A DNA stretch of 21,161 nucleotides from Asterionellopsis glacialis (taxonomy: Eukaryota > Bacillariophyta > Plagiogrammaphyceae > Rhaphoneidales > Asterionellopsidaceae). Where the stretch lies: positions 1-21,161 of the forward strand of contig WKLE02000790.1 in the NCBI GenBank assembly GCA_014885115.2, given 5' to 3'. Under the pieces are notes generated by a model. That model was not told where the DNA came from. It saw nothing but the letters and a program-made list of their open reading frames with translations, and searched no databases. The translations under genes were made by a program, and so were the position numbers. This document shows positions 1 through 9,971 of this stretch, piece after piece. Each line of letters starts with the position of its first letter. The first letter of the stretch is position 1.

Positions 1-2430
1 ATCCTGAGAGCTCATTCAGGCAGATTGTCGACACTGCTTGAATTATCACAAAAGACAGCAGAAAAAAACTAGAACTGTGCTATATAGTTTGGATATACAA
101 CATCATGCTCAGTCAGAGAGCTCCACACTTGAGCCCCAAGGTAGCAAACAGCAAAAAATCATTGCATTCTGACTTGATAGAAAGAAGCGTTGCTGGAGAC
201 CGTGCTTCACTCATCTGTCTTGAAGAAAAGATTACAAAATAGACAGTCTTTTTTTGTTTGTTTTGCCGCTATTAGGATGGTGGTATGTCATACACGCATG
301 TTCTATACAATACGCTGAGATTGGTCGTGAAGTAGGTTACACACAGTTGTAGAGAGTGTGACTTTTTTGATTTGTCCACACCTCCGTCCTTCTGTCACGT
401 CCTCAGAAAATGGAACGCAAGCACAATAAAAAGACCAACCACCACCAAAACGCAATGCAAGACAACATGGAGAAACACACAAATCAGTGCAAGACAAAAA
501 AGACAGATGCGTCTCTCTCTAGAGAGAATGTTGAAGCTTCGGTCGGGGTCATTGTTTTATATAATGACTTTATATAACGTTACTAGAGGGGCAATATAGC
601 CTAATTTTTAGCTCAGGAAGAAGCGAACTACCGTGATTCAGTATGATATATGTGACTGAAACGATGATACAATACGCTCAGTGACGGAGAAACTGCTATA
701 CCAGGTAATATTGGGCTGTGAATACGTAGTTAGGGGGTCTATTATTTTTTTTGAAAATTTCAGATATACCGTTCACGAGTTCATCCAGAATGTAATTTAC
801 GAACATCAAGTTTTCAAAGGAGAGTGTCTCTTGTACTTTGGAACTGATACTGTACAATCATCTCTTTTTTACAATATTAGAGTGAAAAAACAGATGTTCT
901 TCATGGAGACGTGAAACCATTTACAAAACTCTCTTTCGTTAATTGAGAAATTATTTATATTTGTTAAGAATACTCTACTATACAGTAAAGTATAGGGAGT
1001 ATCTCTCTATATATAACTTCGTACCGTATGTACATAGTGAAAATGCCCTTGTATTCCGAAAACAACTGGAATCGTAGAATGTCATTCTACTTAAAGTCCT
1101 CCTATGTAGTAGGAACATCTTGGAGCAAAGGGAAGCTGAACTCACCCTGGTAAAACTGCAAGCAGGCTGTTCCTCCCGGAGAAATTATTTACCAGATGTA
1201 CCTTAAAGCGATTTTGCGTGAGTTTTGTACTGACCACATTCAAAGATACAGGTACCCCAAGTACAGGTAGGACCCACAGTAATTAGTATTAAGTTCTATA
1301 GAGTCAGAAAAAGAACCAATGAGTCGGGGAGCGAATAAGGTATACATACTGATTGTACCTGGTAGGATCTTGTAGAGTAAAACAATTTTTTTTTTGGCAG
1401 CATGTAATGTACAGTAAACAACATGAAGTCATACCTGGTAAGTTACAATGACTATTTCCCGACAATATAGGTACATAGTGGTGAATAAGTTATTTAAGTT
1501 CCTTAAGTAACATTTGCCTTGAATTTTTGCAACGGAGTTCCTTTTCTTCTCTGAAAATACTGGTAATGTGAAACTGAGTTAGTAGGAGTCAAATATGTAT
1601 GTACCAGATTAGTATAGACTTTTGTACAACTAAATTTTAGAAGCATTTATTAGAATTTCGTGAATAGCCCCCTACTACTACTAATGCAGTAAAAAATCTC
1701 ACCGCCGGCCTTGCCAAAGTCATCTGCAGAAATAATATACTGGTGCTCCTTGATTTTACTGTTTTCCCGATAACAACATTTAGATGTTCTTGTGTCCTGG
1801 CTTTGAGCGCTTGCTAGATTCTTTCATACTCCGCAAAAAGGGCTCCCATACTTGAAATATACGTAGGTGAAAATCAAATTAAGCCAGATTGATTGGGGAG
1901 TATCACATAGAAGGAAGTATTATGCATCAGTCGTATCACATTGTACAAAAAAACCCGGGCCTAGACAAAGTACTCTTATGAGGACAGAAATATTAGAATC
2001 ATAGGATTTATAGCAATCTTCCTGTAGTAGTAAAATAGGACCCTAATCGTAACCGGTACTAAAATATTGCAGGCCTCTGATTACTATGGCTACAAGCGTC
2101 TGGCGTACCGGTACCTTGATACCGTAAGGAGGTTACCAGTTACATACAGAGTTATTTTTCTAGGACTGAACACCCTTGGCTTTAAACGCGTTTCTGCATC
2201 TCTGGCTAGAAGTCTGAGTGTTGGGTGTGATCATAGTCATCTACTTACTAGAGGCCTGCACAGAAAGGACTCTAACGGTAGAGCAACCAACTATTCTCTC
2301 CTTTCCTGTGGTTGTCGTTAGTTCAAGCAAGACTATCTCCATCTCTATTTGACTTTTTTGCTTTTCCTCTCGAAAAAGAACTTGACATACTTCCTTATCC
2401 ATTGATTGATTTGGGATTGCCAAGCAAATC
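1..2430. other. Gene-poor AT-rich left flank
   Basis: No convincing gene is visible. The open frames here are short, mostly begin at non-ATG codons, and have no recognisable domains. The first 240 nt look somewhat more coding-like. One frame opens with about 12 sense codons and closes at 39-41, and an ATG at 105 opens 45 codons ending in TAG at 242 (start MLSQRAPHLSPKV). This could be the 3' end of a gene entering from the left, but there is no domain or splice evidence. The rest is AT-rich with two TACCTGGTA motifs and a 14-bp palindrome, TCTCTCTAGAGAGA, at 514-527. Confidence 0.5.
1356..1440. repeat. Two copies of intergenic motif TACCTGGTA
   Basis: Exact copies lie at 1356-1364 and 1432-1440. 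Looser relatives (GTACAGGTAG, GGTACC) lie around 1250-1275 and 2105-2150. The same 9-mer or its complement recurs in every large spacer of the window and was not seen in any exon. Confidence 0.6.
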
Positions 2431-2551
2431 ACTTCAGAATTGAGTCAGCAAAATAATAATCCCGTGTGGTTTTACGATTCAAATTGCAACAAGTTTGTGA
2501 CACCAAAACCCTCCAAAAACGGCGTTTCGTGTCTTTCTGTGCTTGTGCTCT

Positions 2552-2556
2552 CCAAT
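2552..2556 (+). promoter_or_regulatory. CCAAT box upstream of cyclase-phosphodiesterase gene
   Basis: A CCAAT pentamer in the context TCTCCAATCAGT lies about 410 nt before the start codon of the cyclase gene. CCAAT boxes are common eukaryotic promoter elements bound by NF-Y. The role here is inferred only from sequence and position. No clear TATA box was found between it and the gene. Confidence 0.3.
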
Positions 2557-2741
2557 CAGTCAACACTAGCAAAACGTAGAACGAATACTTTTCCCCTGCG
2601 TGTTTCTGCTTGAAAAGACTGTCTGTCTGAAGATCGAAATCTCAAGTAGTGTGATTGATTCAGAATCATATAATTTGCGGGGTTCCATCTCTAGCTATCA
2701 AAAGAAGCAGCACAGTTGTGTCTTATAGAATCACTAGCATT

Positions 2742-2748
<7 letters not shown>

Positions 2749-2773
<25 letters not shown>
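2749..2773 (+). repeat. (AG)12 microsatellite in 5' leader or promoter
   Basis: Twelve uninterrupted AG dinucleotides plus one A lie about 190 nt before the start codon at 2965. Purine tracts like this can influence promoter activity and are usually length-polymorphic. No function can be read from the sequence alone. Confidence 0.9.
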
Positions 2774-2964
2774 CCAGTCACTCACTCATTCTATCATTTT
2801 AGAACACTGTGGTACTTCTTCTTTTGTAACTTATTATTGATTGTAGGAAAGCCATACTAGACTGACTACAGACCAAGTCACAAAAAGATAAATTTGCCCT
2901 ATCCCACTACATTCGCAAGCGACACAATCACACACCTTTACTACTCTTGTTTCTTATTTTTTGA

Positions 2965-5900
2965 ATGGTACCTCCAAGTTCAAGCAATCTCTTGGCTACA
3001 GCAGCAAACAATATGACAGCTACAACTACAGGTTCGTCCTCATCCCCAGGAAGAACATGTAACAATGGAGGGACAAATTCAGACACTATCCCCAGCAACA
3101 GCAATAATAACAATACCAGCAATCACAATACATCGTCCAATAATAATAAAAAAGGACCCCATTCTCATCATACAACCATGAGTGAGGTACAAGATATGGT
3201 GGTGGAATTTGAAGGGATTGCACAACCCTCTGGAATGCGAGGTGAATTTGTACCCATGGCACCACCATCCGGGCATCATCACAACCATCATCATTCACCG
3301 GATTTACTAGATTCCTCTGAATTTGGTATCTTACACACCATGGAAAACACTAAAAATTCAAGTGGTGGATCTCACAATTCCTCTAACCTACAAGATTCAT
3401 GGGCACATTTATCACCAGGTGTACCACTTAGTTTAGGCAGCCATTCAAGTTCATCAACTGACAAGCGTCAACAGCAACTTTCCTCTGGACTTCAAGTGGG
3501 GGAGGAACAAATTGGATTTGCTGATGAATCATCGACATCGTCTGAATGTGATACTGGAAATAAACTTCATGATAAATTTGAAGATACAGATCCATATCAA
3601 CAAGCGGATAGTAATACGAATGGAACAAGTCATCTAGACGCACAACAACAAAAACGCAAGGGACGATTTGGAAGTATGTTGTTAAGTTCAAGTCATCACC
3701 GTCAACGTCGTCGATATAGTAATGAAATGTTTGGTGCACATGGGAGTAGTCATCATCGACGTCGTGGTTCCAATGAATCCGGAAGTATAGGTACAACAAC
3801 CACAGGAATAAGAAAGTCATTTCAAGAACGTCATGGTCAAAGTGGTAGTAATTACCATGGTTATCCTGAAGATGATGATGAAACATACCGAGTACGAAAA
3901 GGTAGTGATGGTCAATACGATGACCATGACCTTAATACTAAAAGTGGTGTAGGGTTTGTGGGTGGTTTACGGAAACGTCTATCACAACCTCTAAGTTTCA
4001 CCAATTCAAGTGACAATGGTGAACAGCATGAGAATGATCATGAGAGGCGTTTATTTCGTCGAAATAGTAGTGCCGGGAGAGATACCAACAAGGACAATAA
4101 TGGACGGAATGTACGTGTACAAGATGAATTTACACGTCAAGCTACACAAAAATCACGTACCGTCAATCGTGTGAAAATGTTACTGGTGGTGATGTTACTG
4201 TGTGCGGCTGTCATGGTGACGGTATTGGTGTGGCATTTTATAGCCAGTGACGAAACAGAGGATTTTGATGTACAGTACCATACCTTCGCTCATCGTGTCA
4301 TTCGTACAGTAAGACACAATTTGGACATGAAGGCATGGACAGCCTATACACTGGGTTCGGTGTACACATCACGGTTTGCAGTGGGAGGTCCTGAATCACA
4401 TCATCAAAATATATGGCCCAATGTCACATTGGAAAACTTTGGTGCACAAATTAAGGGACCGACTGTACTGGCGCATGCACAATCGGTCTTTTTGGCACCC
4501 ATGATAACATCTGAAACCCTAGAGAGTTGGGTTGCCTATGCCAGGGAACATAATGATGATATTATGAAGCAATGGAACGATGAAATGGAAAGTATGCAAC
4601 ATATGGATCCTGGCAAAGAACCAGCGGAGGATGAGCACAGTCATGGCAAACATTTGTTACGACGATATACAAGACAACGGAAACTCCAGGAAAAAGAGGA
4701 ACAAGAAAAACAAGGACAAGCTTCACAACCACAGTTACGACAACGAACTCTTTTAACTCAACCTTCAGCCACTATTTCATCTCGGTTGAAAACGAAGGCG
4801 AACACTGGCAAACGAAAGTTAGATAGCCATTTGGTGGATAACATTATGGACATGAATTCGAATGGCAGTGGCATACCTGTGGACCACTCTGGTCATGACA
4901 TGAACAACACCGCCACCGGAGTGGTGGACAATACCGGTCATGATATGGGCATCATGGACGACACTGGCACCGGAATGGACCACTCTGGTCAAGACACGAA
5001 CAACACCGCCACCGGAGTGGTGGACAGTACCAATCATAACATGGACAACACTGGCACCGGAACGGACCACTCTGGTCATGACGTGGGCGACACTGGTACA
5101 ACGACGGACCACTCTGGTCATGACATGAACAACACCGACACCGGAATGGACCACACAGGTCATGACATGGATAACACCGACACTGGAATGGACCACACTG
5201 GTCATGACATCAATAATACCGACACCGGAATGGACCACACAGGTCATGACATGGATAACACCGACACCGGAATGGACCACACAGGTCATGACATGAACAA
5301 CACCGACACCGGGATGGATCATACTGGTCATGACATGGATAACACCGACACCGGGATGGACCACACAGGTCATGACATGGATAACACCGACACCGGAATG
5401 GACCACACAGGTCATGACATGGATAACACCGACACCGGGATGGACCACACAGGTCATGATATGGATAACACCGACACCGGAATGGACCACACAGGTCATG
5501 ATATGGACACGGAACAGCCAGTGATTGATTGGGATCGAGGTATCTTTGGCTTGGATGAGAATGGAGCGTCTTCTCGACCACCTGACTTACCCGTGTATTA
5601 CCCGCTGTGGCAAGTTTATCCCGCAATAGGGAATATCAAAAATACTATGTATGATCAATACTCGAACGAAAAGTTGAAAATCGCAATCGATTATGTCAAT
5701 TCACAGAAAAAGTCTTGTATATCAGATGCTTTGTATAGTTCCTATAACTATCATATCTATACCGAAGAAGAGGATGCCACCCCTTCGTCAGTATTGTATT
5801 CTCCAGTGTATTCGAACTTCGAGCAGGCTAAGGATATTGTAGCTTTAATTGGAATTGATTTCAAATGGGTTGATAACTTTTCAGGCGCACTGCCTGATGG

Positions 5901-8805
5901 AGTTAAAGGGATTATATTGGTATTGGAATGTGTACATACAGGTGAAACTTTCACTTTTGAATTGAATGGGAATGTTGGAAATTTTCTTGGTTTTGGGGAT
6001 TTACACGATCGTTCCTACGACAGTAACGCTGTTCATATGGAGCCATACACAATCCCAGAGTTCGAGGAAGTAAATGTGCACGACCACGGAAGTCACCGGT
6101 CGAGGATGTTAGAAGGATTGTCTGTTTATAACTTGAATAAAGAGATGGATACCACACATCAACTGCCTGGACAAAAAGTCCAAGAAAGTAACCTTGACCC
6201 TGAAGCTGATATCAGGCTTCCCGGTCTATATCGCATACGTCTGTATCCCAGTGACACGTTCAAAAAAGAATACACGTCTAATAGACCAGCGGTCTTTGCT
6301 TCCTTGGTAGCGCTTGTCTTCTTTTTTACTTCCATGACATTTATCATGTAAGTTTTGTTCATGTTTTTATTTTGTGGAATTTATTTAAACGAGGAATCAA
6401 GCATGTGCTCAATTATCTCTCTTTTTCTTTGCCTGCTAAAAAATCAACAGCTACGATTGCCTAGTAGAAAACCGTCAAGCAGTAGTTATGAATCGAGCCG
6501 TTCAGTCCAACAAGATTGTTCATTCCTTATTCCCTGCAACCGTTCGGGATCGTCTTTTTGAAAAGGAAGAGTCGGAAGACCACAACCCCGGCGGCGTGAA
6601 GAGTTCTGGTTTGGTAGAAACTCCAACAGTGCGTTTGAAAAACTTTCTTACCAAGGCGACTACTGGCAAACCGGACGATGCAACGGTTGGTTCATCTCAA
6701 GGGGGAGCACCAATTGCTGATATGTTCCCCGCTACAACGATTCTTTTCGCAGATATTGCGGGTTTCACAGCATGGAGTTCGGAGCGCGAGCCGAGTCAAG
6801 TTTTTGAACTTTTAGAGGCCATTTACCGGGAATTCGATATTGAAGCCAACAAACAGGGCGTTTTCAAGGTTGAAACTATCGGTGACTGTTATGTGTGTGC
6901 TACAGGACTACCAGATCCACAAAAAGATCATGCTCTCATTATGGCAAAGTTTGCTCAGAGCTGTCTTAGTAAATTCCAAGAACTCACGAAAGAGTTGGAA
7001 ATTTCTTTAGGCCCTGGTACAGCATCATTGGGTATCCGAATCGGTATGCATAGCGGTGCTGTGACAGCTGGAGTTCTTCGCGGAGAAAAGAGTAGATTCC
7101 AATTGTTTGGTGATACCATGAACACAGCAAGTAGAATGGAATCATCTGGTAAGAAGAATATGATACAAGTTTCGCCTGAAACTGCAAAGTTGGTAAAAAG
7201 CGCCGGAAAGGAGAAGTGGCTAGTTCCCCGTGCCGATATTGTTGTGGCTAAAGGAAAAGGCGAGATACAGAGTAAGTGCTGTGTTTTTTTTTTAAAAATA
7301 TTTTTGTTAAATGTCATGTGATATTGATTCATTCACTAATTTGATTGATCTTAAACTTCTTGTCGCGTCCAGCCTATTGGATCAAGCCCTTGAGAGAATC
7401 TGCGCCATTGGCTGCTGTGTCGGAACACAGTAGCACGCATTACGCCAACGTTGGCTGGGAAACAGATGTATCTGACCATCACCGGGATTGGGATAAGAAA
7501 TCTCAATCTCAAATGTCATGGTTTAATTCACAACAAGAGGACGATCGTCGGCGATCAATCGAATGGAATGCAACTGTTTTGGAAGATCTTGTTCTCAAAG
7601 TAATGAACAAGAGGCAAGACAGCATCTCCAAAGGGGAGGAACGGCGCATGAGTAAAATATCACGGCACGGTTCGGGTCTCATTTTAGACGAAATTTCCAA
7701 TGAGGTCAAATTTGAAATGTATACTGGAGATAAGCCTCCGAGGTCAAAGGTACGGATAACCTCAATTGGCGAAGAAGCAAAGAAGGAGCTTGTAGCCTAC
7801 GTTAGTCGGGTGGCATCCATGTACCGCGATGTTCATTTTCATAACTTTGAACATGCCAGTCATGTAACGATGTCTGCCAACAAACTCATGAAGAAGGTGT
7901 GCTTTCAAAGTTGGTTTGGCAGCAAGAAACGCACATCGAAGAATTCTAAAAAGCAGCAGGCCTATCAAACCATGGAAAAGGAACTTTTCTTTTCGACTTT
8001 TGGCATTAGTGCGGATCCATTGGCCCAATTTGCGGTTGTGTTTGCAGCATTGGTTCACGACGTGGACCACACGGGTGTTCCTAATGTCCAAGTGATCAAG
8101 GAAGATCCAGACTTTGCAGCGATTTACAAAAACATTAGTGTCGCAGAACAGCATTCAATTCATGTGGCATGGGATATGTTGATGGAATCTGATTTCGAAA
8201 ATTTACGAGCTTGTATGTTTGCCACGGACGGTGACAAGAAACGCTTCAAACAACTTTTGATCCACATGATTATTGCTACAGATATTGCCGATAAGGATCG
8301 TATGAAAAAGGAAAAGAAGAGATGGAATGAAACCTTTCAAGACATTGATTCTTGGGAAAGCGAATGGCGAAGCAAGACAGAGGAAGAATTGACACGTATC
8401 GATGTGAGTTTACGCGCTACAGCTGTTTTGGAACAGCTCATGTTGGCATCGGACATTGCTCATACCATGCAGCATTGGATCACGTACGTGAAGTGGAATG
8501 AACGATTGTTCAAGGAACGCATGACTGCCTATCTCAATGGTCGAGCCGATGATGACCCTCGTGAGGGATGGTATGAAAGTGAGCTTGGATTTTTTGATTT
8601 TTACATTATCCCATTGGCTCAACGATTGAAAGATTGCGGTGTGTTTGGTTCCGCTGGAGATGAATATTTGAGCTATGCTGTAAAGAATCGACAAGAATGG
8701 ACTGAAAAGGGTAAAGCTATAACTCTCAAATACAAGGAATGGGGTGAAGAACAACTCAAGGGACAGCAGCAGCAGCAGCAGCAGCCAGTCAACCAGATGA
8801 ATTGA
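2965..8805 (+). CDS. Receptor guanylate cyclase fused to cyclic-nucleotide phosphodiesterase (3 exons)
   Basis: Exons are 2965-6347, 6451-7271 and 7373-8805, joined in frame to 1,878 residues. A TGA directly before the ATG fixes the start as the first in-frame Met. Order: Ser/Asn/His/Arg-rich cytosolic N-terminus (1-403); membrane span 1 (about 404-427); extracellular sensor with a CHASE-like look (WPNVTLENF near 484; YYPLWQVYP near 878; GDLHD near 1011), split by a low-complexity insert (about 545-850); span 2 (about 1109-1131); cyclase domain (about 1215-1400); phosphodiesterase domain (about 1520-1850); Gln7 tail. Cyclase: metal Asp 1229 and 1273, guanine-type Glu 1269, catalytic Asn 1352 and Arg 1356; Gln 1345 stands where guanylate cyclases have Cys. 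Phosphodiesterase: general acid His 1558, metal ligands His 1562, His 1630, Asp 1631, Asp 1762. It should make and hydrolyse cGMP (or cAMP) at the membrane. In the pennate diatom Seminavis such fusions are linked to pheromone response. The ligand here is unknown. Confidence 0.93.
4882..5508 (+). repeat. 42-nt tandem repeat encoding His/Met/Asp-rich 14-residue units in the ectodomain
   Basis: It lies inside exon 1 (residues about 640-848). The core is nine consecutive full 42-nt units (5107-5484) with consensus DHTGHDMDNTDTGM, followed by a partial unit. Five older, diverged units of 14-18 residues precede the core and read DHSGHDM, DHSGQDT and similar. Core units differ at only a few bases, mostly synonymous, which suggests recent expansion or homogenisation. 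Each consensus unit carries two His, two Met and four Asp. Because 42 is a multiple of three, spurious open frames run through the array on both strands; they are not genes. Confidence 0.95.
6348..6450 (+). other. Intron 1 of cyclase-phosphodiesterase gene (103 nt)
   Basis: The donor is AT|GTAAGT and the acceptor ATCAACAG|CTACG. Reading through gives a stop at 6349-6351, directly after span 2. Removing the intron restores Ile 1128 and continues as IYDCLVENRQAVVMNRAVQS, the conserved segment between the last membrane span and the cyclase domain. The splice is phase 2. Confidence 0.93.
7272..7372 (+). other. Intron 2 of cyclase-phosphodiesterase gene (101 nt)
   Basis: The donor is CAGA|GTAAGT and the acceptor GCGTCCAG|CCTAT. 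Splicing joins KGKGEIQ to TYWIKPL, the conserved C-terminal end of class III cyclase domains (family form KGKGxxxTYWL). That makes the junction nearly certain. The splice is phase 1. Confidence 0.95.
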
Positions 8806-9094
8806 TGGATTGGATTGGATTGATCCACAAATTCTTGTATTTATACCAAAAACATGATTTATACATGTACAGTTTGGATGCAAAAAGGGGAACGGGGGGG
8901 AAAGTTTGACTGTGAAACATATTTTTCATTTGTCAATTTCATAATACAATGTACACATCATAAAATTTAACTATATAAAATCATAAAGATATATTGAACT
9001 TTACCTGTTGCCAGTAGCACTATCTGTCACTTGAAAAAGTAGCACACTCCTGTTTTGCGATCGAACCCTAACATGAAATACAGATAGAGTTTTC

Positions 9095-9115
9095 ACTCTC
9101 AAGGAGTTTGAGAGT
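9095..9115 (+). other. Short perfect hairpin in the 3' flank of the cyclase gene
   Basis: ACTCTCAA (9095-9102) and TTGAGAGT (9108-9115) form an 8-bp perfect stem around a 5-nt loop, about 290 nt after the stop codon. It could be a transcript 3'-end structure or chance. No poly-T follows, and none is expected to matter in a nuclear gene. Confidence 0.35.
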
Positions 9116-9197
9116 TACGGTAGTAGTAGGTCCTTTGTCTTTGTTTTTAGGTTGCATGATTGATTATTATGACATTATACCACTTACAAGAGTACAG

Positions 9198-9206
9198 TAC
9201 CAGGTA
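9198..9206. repeat. Intergenic motif TACCAGGTA
   Basis: An exact copy of the recurrent 9-mer. A partial copy, GTACCTGATC, follows at about 9221. Confidence 0.55.
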
Positions 9207-9800
9207 AAGTTTCCAGGATTCGTACCTGATCGGACTAAATAATACTCAAGAATGGTACTCAAATATCATATTAGCATCATTTACGGATACTACTACAGCT
9301 TTTCACTAAAAACAATACCATTGACTTATACAGTAAATGATAAGGTACACCCCCATCATTATAGATCGATGAAAAATAATATATCCTACTAGATGGACCA
9401 AAATTCAAATAAGTATCTATTTGAATGTAACAATTATAATTATTATTATGAATAAGCATGTATGTTGATTCACGTCATTTTTTCTTTTTATACGCCCGCC
9501 TTATCGCCAATTCACGATCAAAAAGTTCTTGTAGAGAATGTGTTAGATAGACATTTTGGTGTAGCAATGATAGGACCTGCACCATCCTGCGGGCTCGCTG
9601 AATGGACAACTAATTTTTATGTTTCGCGCTAAATTTTGGTAGGACCTCTCTCTCTATCTCTAGAGAGAAAAAGTAATATGTCAGATCGTAGGTTGGAGAT
9701 TTATTCCGATGACTGATGACGCTCTTTTTGCTCCACAGTAGCACAAAAGTAATTATCCTACACTCGCACTACGGCTGAATAAATATTGATCGTGGGTGAT

Positions 9801-9856
9801 GAACAAATCGAACAAAGCGAACCACGCCACAAGGAGAATAAATAAGCAAAGCGAAC
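9801..9856 (+). promoter_or_regulatory. GAACAAAGC repeats upstream of the first TPR gene
   Basis: GAACAAATC-GAACAAAGC-GAAC is a 9-bp direct repeat at 9801-9822, and CAAAGCGAAC recurs at 9847-9856. All lie 115-170 nt before the ATG at 9972. The 13-mer GAACAAAGCGAAC occurs again at 15946-15958, upstream of the large TPR gene. A regulatory role is speculative. Confidence 0.3.
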
Positions 9857-9971
9857 AAGATAAAAAAGACTCACACCATCATCATCATCATCTCGTTTTG
9901 TTGGTGATCCTCAAGATCCATCTTGCTATTTGTAAAGACGAGCAGAGTCATAACTAAATATACAGACAATC

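Larger units (their letters stand above)
8806..9971. other. Spacer between the cyclase gene and the first TPR gene
   Basis: It holds the presumed 3' UTR of the cyclase gene (AT-rich, with a G-rich run near 8886-8900) and the presumed promoter of the gene at 9972. It also contains one hairpin, one TACCAGGTA motif, a CT-rich patch with TCTCTAGAGA at 9657-9666, and a CAT-trinucleotide run near 9877-9892. I see no protein-coding gene. Confidence 0.6.

Noticed and set aside
3428..3886. 152-codon minus-strand ORF
   Set aside because: It lies opposite exon 1 of the cyclase gene and has composition typical of an antisense shadow.
4819..5626. Long minus-strand and alternate-frame ORFs over the repeat array (for example 226 and 138 codons)
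   Set aside because: They arise because a 42-nt repeat without stops in other frames keeps those frames open. The plus frame carries the conserved ectodomain on both sides.
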